A model generated the notes under the pieces. It saw only the letters and a list, made by a program, of their open reading frames with translations. It was not told the origin of the DNA and did not search any database. This document shows, piece by piece, positions 1 through 11,275 of a stretch of 64,000 bases of DNA. The stretch covers positions 38,390,234 to 38,454,233 of the forward strand of contig OY744613.1 of NCBI GenBank assembly GCA_963556255.1, read 5' to 3'. The DNA is from Allolobophora icterica. Its lineage: Eukaryota; Annelida; Clitellata; Crassiclitellata; Lumbricidae. Position 1 is the stretch's first letter. Each line of letters begins with the position of its first letter. The translations under genes were made by a program, and so were the position numbers.

Positions 1-939
1 GGGCTGTGTAGGACTCTGTTGCACTTTGGAACTTAGCCTACATCCTGAGACACTTTACATGGAGAGTGAGGGTCAACTCAGGGTCATGCCAATCTTCCAT
101 GTCCTGCCTATGTTGTCTGTCTCTCTACCCTCCCTACTACATACGTAAAGATAGACAGAACAACAATACTTGGGGAAGCACAGTTGAAATTAGACCTATC
201 CGGTGTCAATAGCGATGGGCGTTGTTTATTGGGGTTAAGAAAGTGGGGTACGATAAGCAAGTCCATTGCAAAAATTACGCCTATCACTATGGACATGGCT
301 TTAACTAAACCTCGGTCATGCCAGGCCCGTTCTGGCAGTCCACCATAACAGCCGGGTCTGGTCTGGAGGGGCGCCGTCAGACAACCAAGAGGGGCGCGGG
401 GGGGGGGCGAACCGCCCCCCGGGCCTATGGCTAAATCCGCCACTGTTAGGCGGCCTAGGCCTGTCGTTCGATCAGGAAAAACCCAGCCAAGCAGCAGCTA
501 CTATGAGCGCTTCTGACTCTCGCATCAAGATGACACATTGTTTGAAGAATGGCGTTTAGGCCTATTGGTAGCCGATGATGCATATTCGAAGCACTGCAGT
601 GTCCACTAAGACTGCGTCTGCGATATTCTTGTTGCTGGAATCTTTATAGTCAAGTTCTGAAGGCTTACAGGAGAAGCATTTGTAAATTCCGGATGGTTGG
701 TTTTCAGATGTTACCCGCCACGGTAACGATAAGTAGGCAATTATCACAAAGAGGCCAAAACGGTGCAATGAATCAGAGGGCTTTTATTGCCACGTGATCA
801 CTTATGATTTCCCTTGTAGGTTAAAATAGAAAGTATCATATGACTTCTCATCCTGGATACATGAACGTTTCTCGTATTTACTTTCTTTGACAACTATCGC
901 AGGACTGCGTAAATTATAATTCCATCAGACATTACAACA
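1..939. other. Upstream region of the TRIM-like gene; no supported gene
   Basis: No convincing coding sequence is present. Short open frames here depend on GTG or TTG starts and low-complexity G/C runs (about 390-425). The last 40 bases before 940 are the probable 5' UTR of the TRIM-like gene, ending in an AACAATGG start context. No clear TATA box was identified. Confidence 0.5.
365..445. mobile_element. One end of a hAT-like MITE (other end not seen)
   Basis: The segment ends in TAAATCCGCCACTG, which read on the other strand is CAGTGGCGGATTTA, a CAG-starting terminus of the kind seen on hAT elements, followed inward by a G-rich block. No matching opposite terminus or 8-bp duplication was found upstream, so it is truncated or its partner lies outside the window. 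Confidence 0.35.
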
Positions 940-2041
940 ATGGAAGAAATAAGCGACATAACGGAATGCTGTATTTGCGCTGAGATGTTTCGAGATCCTA
1001 GGATTCTGCCTTGCCTTCACACGTTCTGCCTCAGGTGTCTTGAGGAGACTTTATCAAAAGCAGACACAGAACCAAGATCTCAAGACACTATGCCTTGTCC
1101 ACTTTGTAGACAACACTTTACCATTCCACCGGAAGGACTCTGTGATACTAAGAAAAACTTCTTCATGGAGCGATTAATGGCAATAGCAAAGGTATCAAAA
1201 CCACTTAAGAACAAAGTTTCATGCGATGTATGTCTTGAAAACGTCGATGATACCAACACGTCAGAAGTTGCAGATGCTTCGAAATACTGCATAGAGTGCC
1301 GAGATAATTTATGCGATACTTGTTCCTTTCACCATAATCGACAGAAGCTAAGCAGAAGCCACCAAGTTGTACTTTACGGAAGCCAAGTGAGAGAAGACCT
1401 TGTCAAGAAGTTTGTAGCTCAGTTCTGTGATCAACATAAAACGGAACAACTGAAGACGTATTGCAATGACTGCAAGAAAGTGATTTGTATCGTCTGCTTT
1501 GCGGAAAGTCACCAGCTACACCAATGTGTAGACGTAAACAAAGTAGCCGAAATCTTAAAAAACGAACTCGAGATAGATCTTGAGAAAGTAGTTGAAGTTT
1601 TTAATGAAGGCGTTGCAGCACAAAAAGAATTAGAGATGGAAAAGAAAGAACTACTTGAAGAGCTATTACGTACAGAGAAGACTATAATTGACCGAGCAAC
1701 AACACTGAAGAAGCTTGTAGAAGAACACGCAAAGTGTTTGCTTGATGAATTGGCCGCGGTTAAGGCGAAACAACTGAAAGAGATCGAAACCAAACTGGAG
1801 GAGATTGGAAGTTATCTGGCTGCACTTAGAAGCTTTCAGACATATTGCACTGAAATGAAATCCAAAGGAACACCTAGCGACATCTGTTGTTCTGCCAATG
1901 ATTTACGCGCGAGAGGGAAAGACTTGAGAGGCATTCGTACGACTCAGATTCCTCTGCAGACTTCTTCGATCAAGATTTCTTTCGCAGCCTCAAAACTGGA
2001 GGAATCTTGGAAAATGGAAAACATCGTTGGAAGCATCAAAG
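940..2041 (+). CDS. TRIM-like RING/B-box/coiled-coil protein, exon 1
   Basis: First coding exon of a predicted E3 ubiquitin ligase of the TRIM family. Residues 10-56 form a C3HC4 RING (C10, C13 to C53, C56) that would recruit an E2 enzyme. Two B-box zinc modules follow at about 95-142 and 163-200, then a charged coiled coil at about 205-300 that would dimerise the protein. The open frame runs to 2178, but a strong 5' splice site (AAAG|GTAAG) at 2041/2042 and the loss of family character after residue 367 argue that the exon ends there. It joins in phase with 6394-6447 and 8915-9759, giving 666 residues. The start has a good context (AACAATGG). RING, B-boxes and coiled coil are read from sequence; ligase activity is inferred from the family. 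The substrate is unknown. Confidence 0.8.
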
Positions 2042-2625
2042 GTAAGAATTTCACAAACAGCCACGGGTCTTGGGCTCATGATGAGCTCGCAGTTTGCCAC
2101 TTGGCAAGCGATGGTCATGCATTGGCGCAGGGAACGCGGCCACCAGAGTTAAAAAATTCTGTCTTTCCGTTTACATAATTATGTTTGAAGACTATAGCGT
2201 TTACATACAGAATTGTCAGCCACTTGCCTCAGTAAATATTGACTAAGTTTGACAGAGATAAATCATGATTAGGCTATACTTACTACCCATATTCCTATCT
2301 ATCTGTCTATGTTTATCTACCTTCATCTTTTAGTACCTCTCTGTTTCTGTTATTTCGCCTATCATGTAGTCAAAGATTCACCTATTAGAATCTTCGTATG
2401 TGGCGACCGATCATGTTGTTGGCCGCTCTCGCGAAATGGTGCATGAATGTTAGGCATGCATAGCTGGCGTCTCTCCAGGCGGGTGGGTGAAATAGTCTGC
2501 CTCTGAGTGCATGCTTCCGATCAACCAATTAACGCAGAAGAAATCAACCCTACACACAATTTCACGAACTGTAGATGATAATGTTTTAAAACTGAAGTTA
2601 CATCAAGTGAAGGAAGGGACCAGAC

Positions 2626-4505
2626 CAGTGGTGGACTGGAATGTGTATAGCGGCCCGGGAAAAAAATCAAAAGCGGCCATATCCGACATTTCTTTTTCTT
2701 GGGGATTTGTTTTCAGCCAAAGTAACAGGTAACTTTACAACGGGATAGTCAACACAACGATGAATCGCAAGCCTAATTTACATCAGACATAAAATATTAA
2801 GAATGCATTTAAAGTTATAAATCGATTTATCATGACCACCCAAATGATGGTTATTGCATAAGCAACTTCTTTAAGCTGGGTGCCATTTCAGACACATGAT
2901 CTATAATTGTGTCATTATATAGTTCACTTAAAACATCGGTTTATACCGACACGAGCAAAAATGCATCAAGATTTGTAGAAGACAACGAGCTTAGCAAGCG
3001 ATTTTAATGTACTTCAGTTTTGAGAAAGATCTCTCACACGCTACTTGGGTATAGGGGGCCTACAGGACAGAGTCAGTAAGAGGCCATCCATATAGTACGT
3101 GCGCAAAGACCTGGAAAATTGGACCCTTCCACTCCCTGTACGCACACGTACTTTTTTCCACCCCACCTGCCTACGTACGCTTGACGCACCTCGCCCCCAA
3201 AGACCAGCTGCAGAATGTGTCAGTACGACAGGTCCAGGCAGCGGCTGTCTGCACTTTAGGCCAGATTGAAGGACGAGTGATCCATGGACTCACTGCTGAG
3301 CTGTGTGATAGTTTAAAAATAGTGTACAGAGGTAAGGACTGTAAGGTGGCATACATGTAACACCTCTACTTCCTCTGGTAGTAACTGATAGCTGAAAAGG
3401 CTGAACTCTGGCTCACTTGAAGGCCAATCAATTTGAAGGCCAATATAGACAAATTATAGGTTCTCTCGCCCCGTTTCCTATGCGTATGTACATTATTAGT
3501 AGACCCAAGCACATGCATTTGGGTTAACCCCCCCTCCACTCTCCATGCGTACGTGCTATATGGATGGCCCCTAAAAGTTATATGCACAAAACAGGTGCTG
3601 TAAGTCTGACCAAAGAAACTGGATTTATGTAACACAGAAAAGCAGCAAACAGGACTTTTTGCAAGATTTGCATTTCGTAAGTTCGTCACTCTTATGCCCA
3701 ACTTGGTCGTCCCAGAGTTCATGTGGAGAATCTTCATTGACGCTGTCCTCTACCTAATCGTCGAACATTTAGTGACGGTCTCTTTGCCTTGAGTAACTTT
3801 AAATAAATCTACTAGATTTTGGCACTTGGCTCCATCTTTAGCAAGAATTTTTAGTTTCTTGTCTCTTACCTTTCCGCACATCTTTACATTTACGTTTAAA
3901 ATTTAGATCACTCATAATCGTAAATTTTTTCATCAATTTATTAACCAATAATAATAAAAGAATCTTCGTCAACAACAAACTTAGCGGAAGTAGAACCTCG
4001 TTTTAAGATTCAACTGTTAATAATATAACAGGCCCGCCGAGAGGGGGCAGGGGGGCAAATGCCCAGGGGCCCGAAGAGTTTTAGGGGCCCGGCCGTCCGG
4101 GCCCGCAATCAACTTATAAAAATATTATAATAAGTTATTATAATGATTTATGCCTTTTTAAATATAATATTACTGAATAAAATCGTAGATGCATACAGAC
4201 AGAAGTTTCGTACGGTCGTACCCGCACTTTTTTTATTTCAATTTATTTTCTTTCAATTTTCTCATAAAACCTAAAGATAGTTTAGGGGCCCGTGACTGCT
4301 CTGCCTATGGGTCCGGAATTTCTGTCGTCAGCCCTGTGCCTTCTAGCGAATAAAAAATAACGCCGTCATAAATACCATCAAATTATAAATAACATAGCCG
4401 ATTTTTAGACATTGTGTCTAAGAACTTAGAAGCGGCCCAAATATCACCGACCTTGGCGGCCCACCGGGATTTTTCCCGGTGTCCCGGTGGGCCAGTCCAC
4501 CTCTG
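2626..4505. mobile_element. Nested hAT element, 8-bp duplication GACCAGAC
   Basis: Begins CAGTGGTGGACTGG and ends CCAGTCCACCTCTG, whose complement is CAGAGGTGGACTGG. GACCAGAC flanks it perfectly at 2618-2625 and 4506-4513. The duplication straddles the left edge of the outer element, so this 1880-bp insertion is the younger one. No transposase frame was recognised. It carries a Harbinger-like MITE (3080-3571) and a GC-rich segment with repeated GGGGCCCG near 4030-4110. Confidence 0.85.
3080..3571. mobile_element. Harbinger-like MITE copy A (TAA duplication)
   Basis: Inverted ends GAGGCCATCCATATAGTACG and TGCTATATGGATGGCCCC, with TAA on both sides (3077-3079, 3572-3574). A 3-bp TWA duplication fits PIF/Harbinger elements. 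The interior matches copy B at 5444-5890, for example CTGTCTGCACTTTAGGCCAG and CCAATATAGACAAATTATAG. Confidence 0.75.
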
Positions 4506-5443
4506 GACCAGACTTGTTGTCCTCGAGGCCAAGGTCTTGGTCTCGAGTGCACTCGAGTTCGTTTCTACAAGTCTTGGTCCTGGTCTTGGTCTTGAGACCA
4601 AAAGTCTTGGTCTTGGTCTTCACGTTCAAAGTCCTGGTCTTGGTCTTGAGGTTCAAAGTCTTGGTCTTGGTCTCGCAAGACCAAGACCGGCTGTCAATAT
4701 GAACAGTCATTTAACAAAACGCAAGAATTAAAAAATTTATCAAGCCTGTTTGCACCATAGCCTACGACAAATACTTAAGGACGGATGCAAGTCTTGTTGG
4801 TCAAGAAAACCCATCGGCAGCAGCAATTAAGTTATGCTGTGTCTGGAAGCCCTGCCGAGACTTTTCTGACGGTCTGATAAACTATGGGAGGATTTAAAAA
4901 AGACACGATTTGTACATTTACATCCAGTGCTTGAAAAGCTACTGTGTGTGCCAGCGACTTCAGCACATGTAGAACGTAGTTTTTTCACATGGCGGAATTT
5001 TTATGAGGCTCCACAAAGCACGTCTTGTTCAGAAAATTCTGAGCGAATTGGTTTTATAAAATACAAAAGGCATTTGGAATAACATTTTGCAAGAAGGACT
5101 TTTGCAAATACGAATTTGCAATTCTCTGCAGTCTGCATTTAAAGTTAATTTGCCTGAATAAAATAAAAGACTCGAGTTTTCATTAAAATAGCGAGTTAGT
5201 CCGACTTGACAATTTTTTGTAAGGAAAAGAAGTCTTGGGCTGAAAGTGATTTTTTTAGTCTTGGTCTTGGTCTTGAGGTTCAAAGTCTTGGTCTTGGTCT
5301 TGAGGTTCAAAGTCTTGGTCTTCGTCTCGAGGTTCAAAATCTTGGTCTTGGTCTCGATGTTCAAAGTCTTGGTCTTGGTCTTGAGGTTTAAGGTCTTGAC
5401 AACAAGACTGGAAGGGACATAGGTCATTGAGGAACAAGACTTA

Positions 5444-5890
5444 GGGGCCATCCATATATTACGTACACAAAAATCCGGGAAAATTGGACCCCCTCCCCCC
5501 CCCTGTTCGCAAGCGTACTTTCTTCCACCCCCCCTGAGTACGTACGTTTGACGCACCCCCCCCCCGATGACCAGCTGCAGAAAGTGTTTCCAGGCAGCCT
5601 GTCTGCACTTTAGGCCAGATTATTGAAGGGCCAATATAGACAAATTATAGGTGTCGTTCACAGCACAGAATAACTGCACGTGGCTTTTGTATAATGTAAT
5701 AAAATGCCATGGGACCACTATAGGATAATACAGAGTTATAAATAGGCTAATGTGGACGTCATAATTAGAAATTTATTTTTGGTACGTACACATTTTGTTA
5801 CCCCCTCCCCCCCGTTCGCACCCGTACGCAAAATCGCCAAAATCCGACCCCCTCCCCCCCTAAGTGCGTACGTAATATGTGGATGGCCCC
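5444..5890. mobile_element. Harbinger-like MITE copy B (TTA duplication)
   Basis: Inverted ends GGGGCCATCCATATATTACG and CGTAATATGTGGATGGCCCC with TTA on both sides (5441-5443, 5891-5893). It is the same family as 3080-3571. It lies 25 bp beyond the duplicated target of the outer hAT element. Confidence 0.8.
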
Positions 5891-6000
5891 TTATCTAAAT
5901 TTATAGAGGTTACTAAATATTAGGAAAACCTTAACTTAGAAATAATGATGGACTTCCTGCTGACCGTTGATCTATAAAAACCAGTGTTTTAGTTGTGGGG

Positions 6001-6050
6001 TTGGTGGTGGTGGTGGTGGTGGTGGTGGTGGTGGTGGTGGTGGTGGTGGT
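6001..6050. repeat. GGT trinucleotide microsatellite
   Basis: About sixteen uninterrupted GGT units inside intron 1 of the TRIM-like gene. Confidence 0.95.
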
Positions 6051-6393
6051 ATCGATGGAACACACCCAACAACCCCAACAACTGAAACACTGCTTAAACT
6101 TAATATAACGAGTGATAGCTGACTTGATCGAGAGGAACTGGAAGTACATTATTTGCAGCAAGTAGATATCATTCTGTAAAATGTGAATTCAAAAGTTATT
6201 TAATATCTTAGAACTACGATCAGTTCTGGTGGCAACTGTTACTATTATAGGCTAGGCCTAAAGGTTTACCAAGGTGAAGCAAAATCGAAGCCACAGAGTT
6301 AAGGTGGATATGATGCACATTAGGTCTAGGCCTATTCTTTGCCACTGCACATTATAGTAGCCCTGTGAGCGTTACAATTATTTTTTATTGCAG

Positions 6394-6447
6394 TGCAGAT
6401 GATTACAAAAGAAACAGAACTGAAGACAGAAGAAGAAAATCAACAAG
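6394..6447 (+). CDS. TRIM-like protein, exon 2 (54-nt micro-exon)
   Basis: A 54-nt segment bounded by a textbook acceptor (TTTTTTATTGCAG) and donor (CAAG|GTAAGAG). Its length is a multiple of three, so the phase left by exon 1 (one base over) passes unchanged into exon 3. It encodes a short charged linker rich in Glu, Lys and Gln between the coiled coil and the propeller. Evidence is splice-site quality plus frame consistency; because skipping keeps the frame, it could be an optional cassette exon. Confidence 0.65.
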
Positions 6448-6954
6448 GTAAGAGCAACAATTGCCTCTAGAATTGGTAGATTAACGATTTTAAGATTTCA
6501 GATGACTGTCTCAAAGAAACTATAGCATCATAGCCTACATTGATTTCGTTAAGAGTGACCCTCAATTACGCGTACCATTAATCGACTGAATAATTATACT
6601 CGGGAGACGTTATTAAATGCAAACAAAATACTGTTCAAGCCATTTGGCTTCTGTTAAAGGAGTGCCGGAGATGCGTATTTTCTGTTATAGGTGTGCGCGA
6701 ACATATTAGACGGAATAGTAGCCTAAAGTACTTGTTTTCTTAATGTCGCAATGATCTTTGATGACTGAACTATAGAATATTTTGTATGAGACTAAGGGCC
6801 TGTATACTGACGAAACACCCTCTCAGCATGCCAACATCGAGCCCCTATTATGTTAGGATATATTCCCACAGGCCAAGACCAAGACCAAGACCAAGACCCC
6901 TCAGATCTTGTCTGAGAGGTTGGGGGGGAGGACAAAGTCGGCATGGGTCTGGTT

Positions 6955-7460
6955 GATTACCTTTTTTACAAATTCGTCCCGAAAAAAAATTTCTCTTATA
7001 TAACTTGATGACTTTTAGACAAGTTCATCTCTTGAAAAAGTTGATGACTTTTTTAGTCATTCGCCTCTTTTACAACTTTTTAGGGTCTCGCACCAATATG
7101 CCGATATGATCCCCTTTTTTCGGACGTCGTCTTAATTTTTCTTCGACAACTTCATGACCTTTAAATGAATTCATCTCCTGAAAAAGTTGATGACTTTTTT
7201 TACTCATTCGCCTCTTTTACACCTTTTTTAGGGTCTCGCACCAATATACCGATATGCGATGCGATATGATCACCTTTTTCGGAACGTCGTGTCATCGCCC
7301 TTAACATTTTTGTCCTGTTTTTACTTTGTAGATATTCTTCTCAGAAAAAAAATTTTCTTAGGAATTTCTTCTTAAGTAGGCTACTTTCTACTTTTTGAGA
7401 TTTTTCGGGGGACACTTCTCCGTATTATAAATTTAATTTTTACCTCATCTCCTCAAAAAA
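6955..7460. repeat. TTGATGACTTTT repeat segment, two direct copies
   Basis: Two imperfect copies of roughly 145 bp (about 7000-7140 and 7145-7290) share AAAAAGTTGATGACTTTTTT, CATTCGCCTCTTTTACA and GGGTCTCGCACCAATAT. Inverted relatives with the same words occur at about 36280-36560, so this is a dispersed mobile family. Confidence 0.6.
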
Positions 7461-7644
7461 GGACGTGAAAACCATCACACGCAATTACATTTGTTGGCCT
7501 TTTTTGGTGTTCTTCAAAATTTTTTTTAGGGGGTCAAATGCATGGGGTGTCCCCCCAGTCTTAAAGGTGGGGGTCATGTCCACCGCGCCCCCTAGATCGC
7601 CGCCCATGCCCATGTATAGGGCACACATTGGTTCCATCCATAAT

Positions 7645-8759
7645 CAGTCTTGTTGTCAAGACTTTAAACCTCAAGACCAAGACCAAGACCTTGAACCTCG
7701 AGACCAAGATCAAGACTTTGAACCTCGAGGCCAAGACCAAGACCAAGACTTTGAACCTCAAGACCAAGACCAAGACTTTGAACCTCAAGACCAACACCGA
7801 GATCAAGACCCAACAAATCACATTTGCCCAAGACCTCTTTTCCTTAAAAAAGTAGTCAAATCGGACTACTCGCCAGTCTTGTTGTCAAGACCTTAAACCT
7901 CAAGACCAAGACCAAGACCTTGAACCTCGAGACCAAGACCAAGACCAAGACCAAGACTTTGAACCTCAAGACCAAGACCAAGACCAAGACTTTGAACCTC
8001 AAGACCAAGACCAAGACCAAGACCCAAAAAAATCACATTCAGGCCAAGACTTCTTTTTATACAAAAGAAATTGCGGAATCGATATTTTAATGAAAACGTG
8101 AGTCTTATTTTATTCAAGCAAATTAACTTTAAATGCAGACTTCAGAGAATTCCGAATTCGTATTTACAAAAGTCCTTCATGCAAAATGTTAATCCAAATG
8201 CCATTTGTATTTTATAAAAAAAAAATTCGCTCAGAATTTTCTGACCAAGACGTACGTGCCTTATAGGCCTCATAAAAATTCAGCCATGTGAAAAAACACT
8301 TTCTATAGCTATAGGTGCTGAAGTCGCTGGCACACACAGTAGCTTTTCAAGCACTGGATGTAAATGTACAAATCGTGAGCCTTTTGAAATCCTCACATGG
8401 TTTATCAGACCGTTTGGCTCAGAAAAAGGCTCAGCAAGGCTTCCAGACACAGCATAACTTAGTTGCTGCTGTCGATGGGTTTTCCTGACCAACAAGACTT
8501 GCATCCGTCCGTAGATATTTGTCGTAGGCTACGATGCAAACAGGCCTGATAAATTTTTTAATTCTTGCGTTTTGTTAAATGACTGCTCATATTGACAGCC
8601 GGTCTTAGTCTTGGTCTTGCGAGACCAAGACCAAGACTTTGAACCTCAAGACCAAGACAAAGACCAAGACTTTTGGTCTCAAGACCAAGACCAAGACTTT
8701 TGAAAACGAACTCTAGTGCACTCGAGACCTAGACCTTGGTCTCAAGGACAAAAAGTGTG
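7645..8759 (-). mobile_element. Second minisatellite-armed hAT copy, reversed
   Basis: Same family as 2621-5410 in opposite orientation. It starts CAGTCTTGTTGTCAAGAC and ends near AAAAAGTGTG; flanks TCCATAAT and TCTATAAT match at 7 of 8 positions. Arrays of CAAGACCAAGACCTTGAAC units lie at 7660-7800, 7890-8030 and 8600-8740. The first 229 bp of the terminus is present twice in tandem (7645-7873 and again from 7874). The hAT dimerisation remnant reads on the minus strand at about 8280-8420. Confidence 0.7.
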
Positions 8760-8914
8760 TCTATAATATCCATCGAAATGCTGGCAGCCTGGCAGGGTAT
8801 AGGCCCTACGTACAAACTATGCTATCTGAGCCTATCTCTTCCATTTTATAGTTTATATTTCGAATGCTTTAAACAGTCTTGGTAACAGTTATTTCGGTGG
8901 CTAATTTGTTTCAG

Positions 8915-9759
8915 TTGAAGTCAACCTAATCAAGAGACTCAGTTTTCTGTCTGCTATTCTGGGAATTACTAAGCTACAGAACAAAATCTATGTACTTTAT
9001 AGAGTTAACGATTCATATCGTTACATTAACACAATTGACGTTTTCGAAGATGAACTTCCTTTTCAGCTTGTGAAGAAAGTCGAGAGTAAAGATATTCGAA
9101 ATTGTCGTGACATCGTTTCGTCTGACAAATTGAATTGCCTCTTTGTTTCTGACACGTGGAACAGATGCATCCTAAAAGTTTCTGTAGATAACTATCGAAT
9201 GACTCGGTGGTTGTCCAGAGTCGGTGAGTCATTCACTCTGTCAATGTCCAGCGATGGTCATCTTCTGGTGTTAAAGGATAGTCAACCGTCGAGTAAATTG
9301 GAGATTTACGGTTTGGACGCCAAACTCATTCGAAGTGTTACATTGTGCACTGACATTGCTTCCCCCGTACATGTAACTCAATCACAAAGTGAACAGTTCG
9401 TCATCATTCACAGGTTAAGAGATGCAAATAACGGACCTTGGGTCGTTAGTCAAATTAGCAGCGATGGAATGGTTACTCATCAGTTTAACCCAACAGAAGA
9501 GTCTGGACAAACATTATGTCCCCGAGATTTGTCTGTGGATTCAGACAACCTGAGACTGTTTGTGGTTGACAGTGAAAGTCAGAATGTGATTGAATTGGAC
9601 TTGAATTCACTCAGATGTATTGGAATTCTTTTGACAAAGGAACAAGCATCGATCGGTAACCCGCAGAGATTGTGCTATGACGTGTGCAAGAAAATGCTGA
9701 TTATAGGACATTCAAATAAACTGGATATTTTCAAAGTTCATAGGTCTAACTTAATTTAA
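8915..9759 (+). CDS. TRIM-like protein, exon 3 (beta-propeller-like C terminus)
   Basis: Opens after acceptor TTTGTTTCAG and stays in frame with exons 1 and 2 to a stop at 9757-9759. The 280 or so residues contain regularly spaced beta-blade-like stretches of the kind found in NHL or similar propellers of TRIM2/3/71-type proteins, for example LFVSDTWNRCILKVSVD, LLVLKDSQPSSKLEIYGLD and LFVVDSESQNVIELDL. Such a propeller usually binds RNA or protein partners. An ATG-only reading would miss the first 50 residues of the exon, which are visible only through the splice model. The propeller assignment rests on pattern, not on a search. Confidence 0.75.
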
Positions 9760-11275
9760 TTACAGACGTAATTGAAACTACCACATCTTTTTACTGTATT
9801 CTGAAAGAAAAACACTTGCTGTATTATTTGCATTCAGTGCAAATGATGTCTGTGATATTTATAATTAACATTATTGTTTATTTGCTGTTAAATTATTTAT
9901 GAAGTTGATTAACAATATATAACAGTTATCAGCCATTTAAGTATTGTTATTGTTATCAATTAAAATGACTGCAACATGATTTACTGAAGATATACATTCC
10001 TGTAATATTATCTTAGTTTATGGTTTGTGCCCTTATTGTTTGTAGATATGAATTAGTTAAGGTTTTACTCGTATTTAAGTTCGGTTCTAGAGTTTGCTTG
10101 TATTTGTTGAAGACAAGATTTGCTGGAGTGCTGAGATTATTTTTTTTAATAGCTGCAAAGTTCAGCACAAATTGTACATGTGATTATATGTTATTGTTGG
10201 AGTTTGAAACCGTTGTGATAGATAGGATTACACCAGATAGCATCTTTCACAGCCTTTTGAAAAGTAAATAAAAGATTCGGAAAACTTCCATAAAATTTGG
10301 ATCACAGTTCTTGAGTTAGCAATCACATTTTTGGATAAAGAAATGCAAATGAAAGGCAAGATGACAACACTTACGCAAGCTACAAAACGATCAACATAAT
10401 CTACATTAAATCATGGCAAACTTGTGTGTCCTATCTAATTTCTTAATCAATTAATTTTATGAATTAATTGCTTCTGCATGAAGTGTCAAGTCATGTCATA
10501 TTCATGTCATGTTTTTGGTTAATTATAAGAATACATCCACAAATACGTGCAAACACACATGCGTATGTGCATGCATTCATACAATCATTCATGTAATAGT
10601 AATTGTAAATACATCAATTTCTAAAGAAACTGCATCAAGTCCAGGAGAAGAATAAATCTGGTTATGGAGGACCAAAGGAAAAGGAGCTGTTATGGTTATA
10701 GTTGTGTCTATGTTAATAAATTATAGGAAGGCGGCTGATGGACCATAAAAAGAGTTCCTGACACAGTGGAACGTTTGTTTTGAATGGAACGCCTGAGAAG
10801 TGAATACAATTTTTATTCAATTCCAACAAGGCAATCTTCACCCATTATTAATTCTGCTTCAATTCAATAAATATGTTATTTTAATAGCTCTACGTTTTTA
10901 CTATTTCCTGTGTATTGTTTGGAAAAGGATTGCACCCAATAGGGGGTGCATGGTTTCAAATTTGTTTAAGAAAACAGTGTCAGCTATCAGCTAATTTGGA
11001 TATGGTTAAGTAAGGACTATGTCAATATGATGAAGATTGACTTTAATGTTGCTACTATTTTTAACTTGAGTGCAGCTGTACTTACAATTTTTACAATGAA
11101 ATCTGTCATTTCAGATAAAATGCACACAAATTCAAACTACCTGCTGAACATTTCCCCCACTCTATTCTTTCCCCCGCATCACCTTCTGGAAGTGTTCATA
11201 AAAGATTTAAAATCAGAAGACGAAAAGACGGCTAAATCTAATTTGTTAATTACGAATATAATATAATATAAAATT
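9760..11275. other. 3' UTR and intergenic DNA; no supported gene
   Basis: AT-rich, with short frames lacking family character. The 5' part is the probable 3' UTR of the TRIM-like gene. Confidence 0.5.
10267..10272 (+). terminator. Candidate polyadenylation signal of the TRIM-like gene
   Basis: AATAAA about 510 bases after the stop codon at 9759. It is one of several possible signals in AT-rich DNA. Confidence 0.4.

Larger units (their letters stand above)
2621..5410 (+). mobile_element. Outer hAT element with minisatellite arms (split by a nested hAT)
   Basis: Termini are CAGACTTGTTGTC (left) and, read inward from the right, CAGTCTTGTTGTC. The 8-bp sequence GAAGGGAC lies directly outside both ends (2613-2620 and 5411-5418), the target-duplication length of hAT elements. 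The left end is split after five bases by the element at 2626-4505; without that insert it is about 0.9 kb. Inside are two arrays built on CTTGGTCTTGGTCTTGAG (about 4530-4690 and 5255-5400). Between them, at about 4900-5060, is a decayed C-terminal hAT dimerisation region in the + sense (LHPVLEKLLCVPATSA, then VERSFF). It is a non-autonomous deletion derivative. Confidence 0.8.
2042..6393 (+). other. Intron 1 of the TRIM-like gene, filled with transposons
   Basis: Begins GTAAG and ends TTTTTTATTGCAG. It contains the nested hAT pair (2621-5410), two Harbinger-like MITEs, a GGT microsatellite, and otherwise unremarkable AT-rich DNA. No exon-like open frame of its own was recognised. Confidence 0.65.
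6448..8914 (+). other. Intron 2 of the TRIM-like gene
   Basis: Begins GTAAGAG and ends TTTGTTTCAG. It contains a repeated TTGATGACTTTT-type segment (about 6955-7460) and a second minisatellite-armed hAT copy (7645-8759). No gene of its own is seen. Confidence 0.6.

Noticed and set aside
108..443. 111-aa minus-strand frame
   Set aside because: Begins at GTG inside a hAT-like terminus and includes a homopolymeric G/C run; no family character.
4383..5556. Leu/Val/Ser- and Lys/Thr-rich frames in both directions
   Set aside because: They read through the CTTGGTCTTG minisatellite and have no independent support.
7465..8117. Gln/Asp-rich and Gly/Leu-rich frames
   Set aside because: Minisatellite translations in the second hAT copy.
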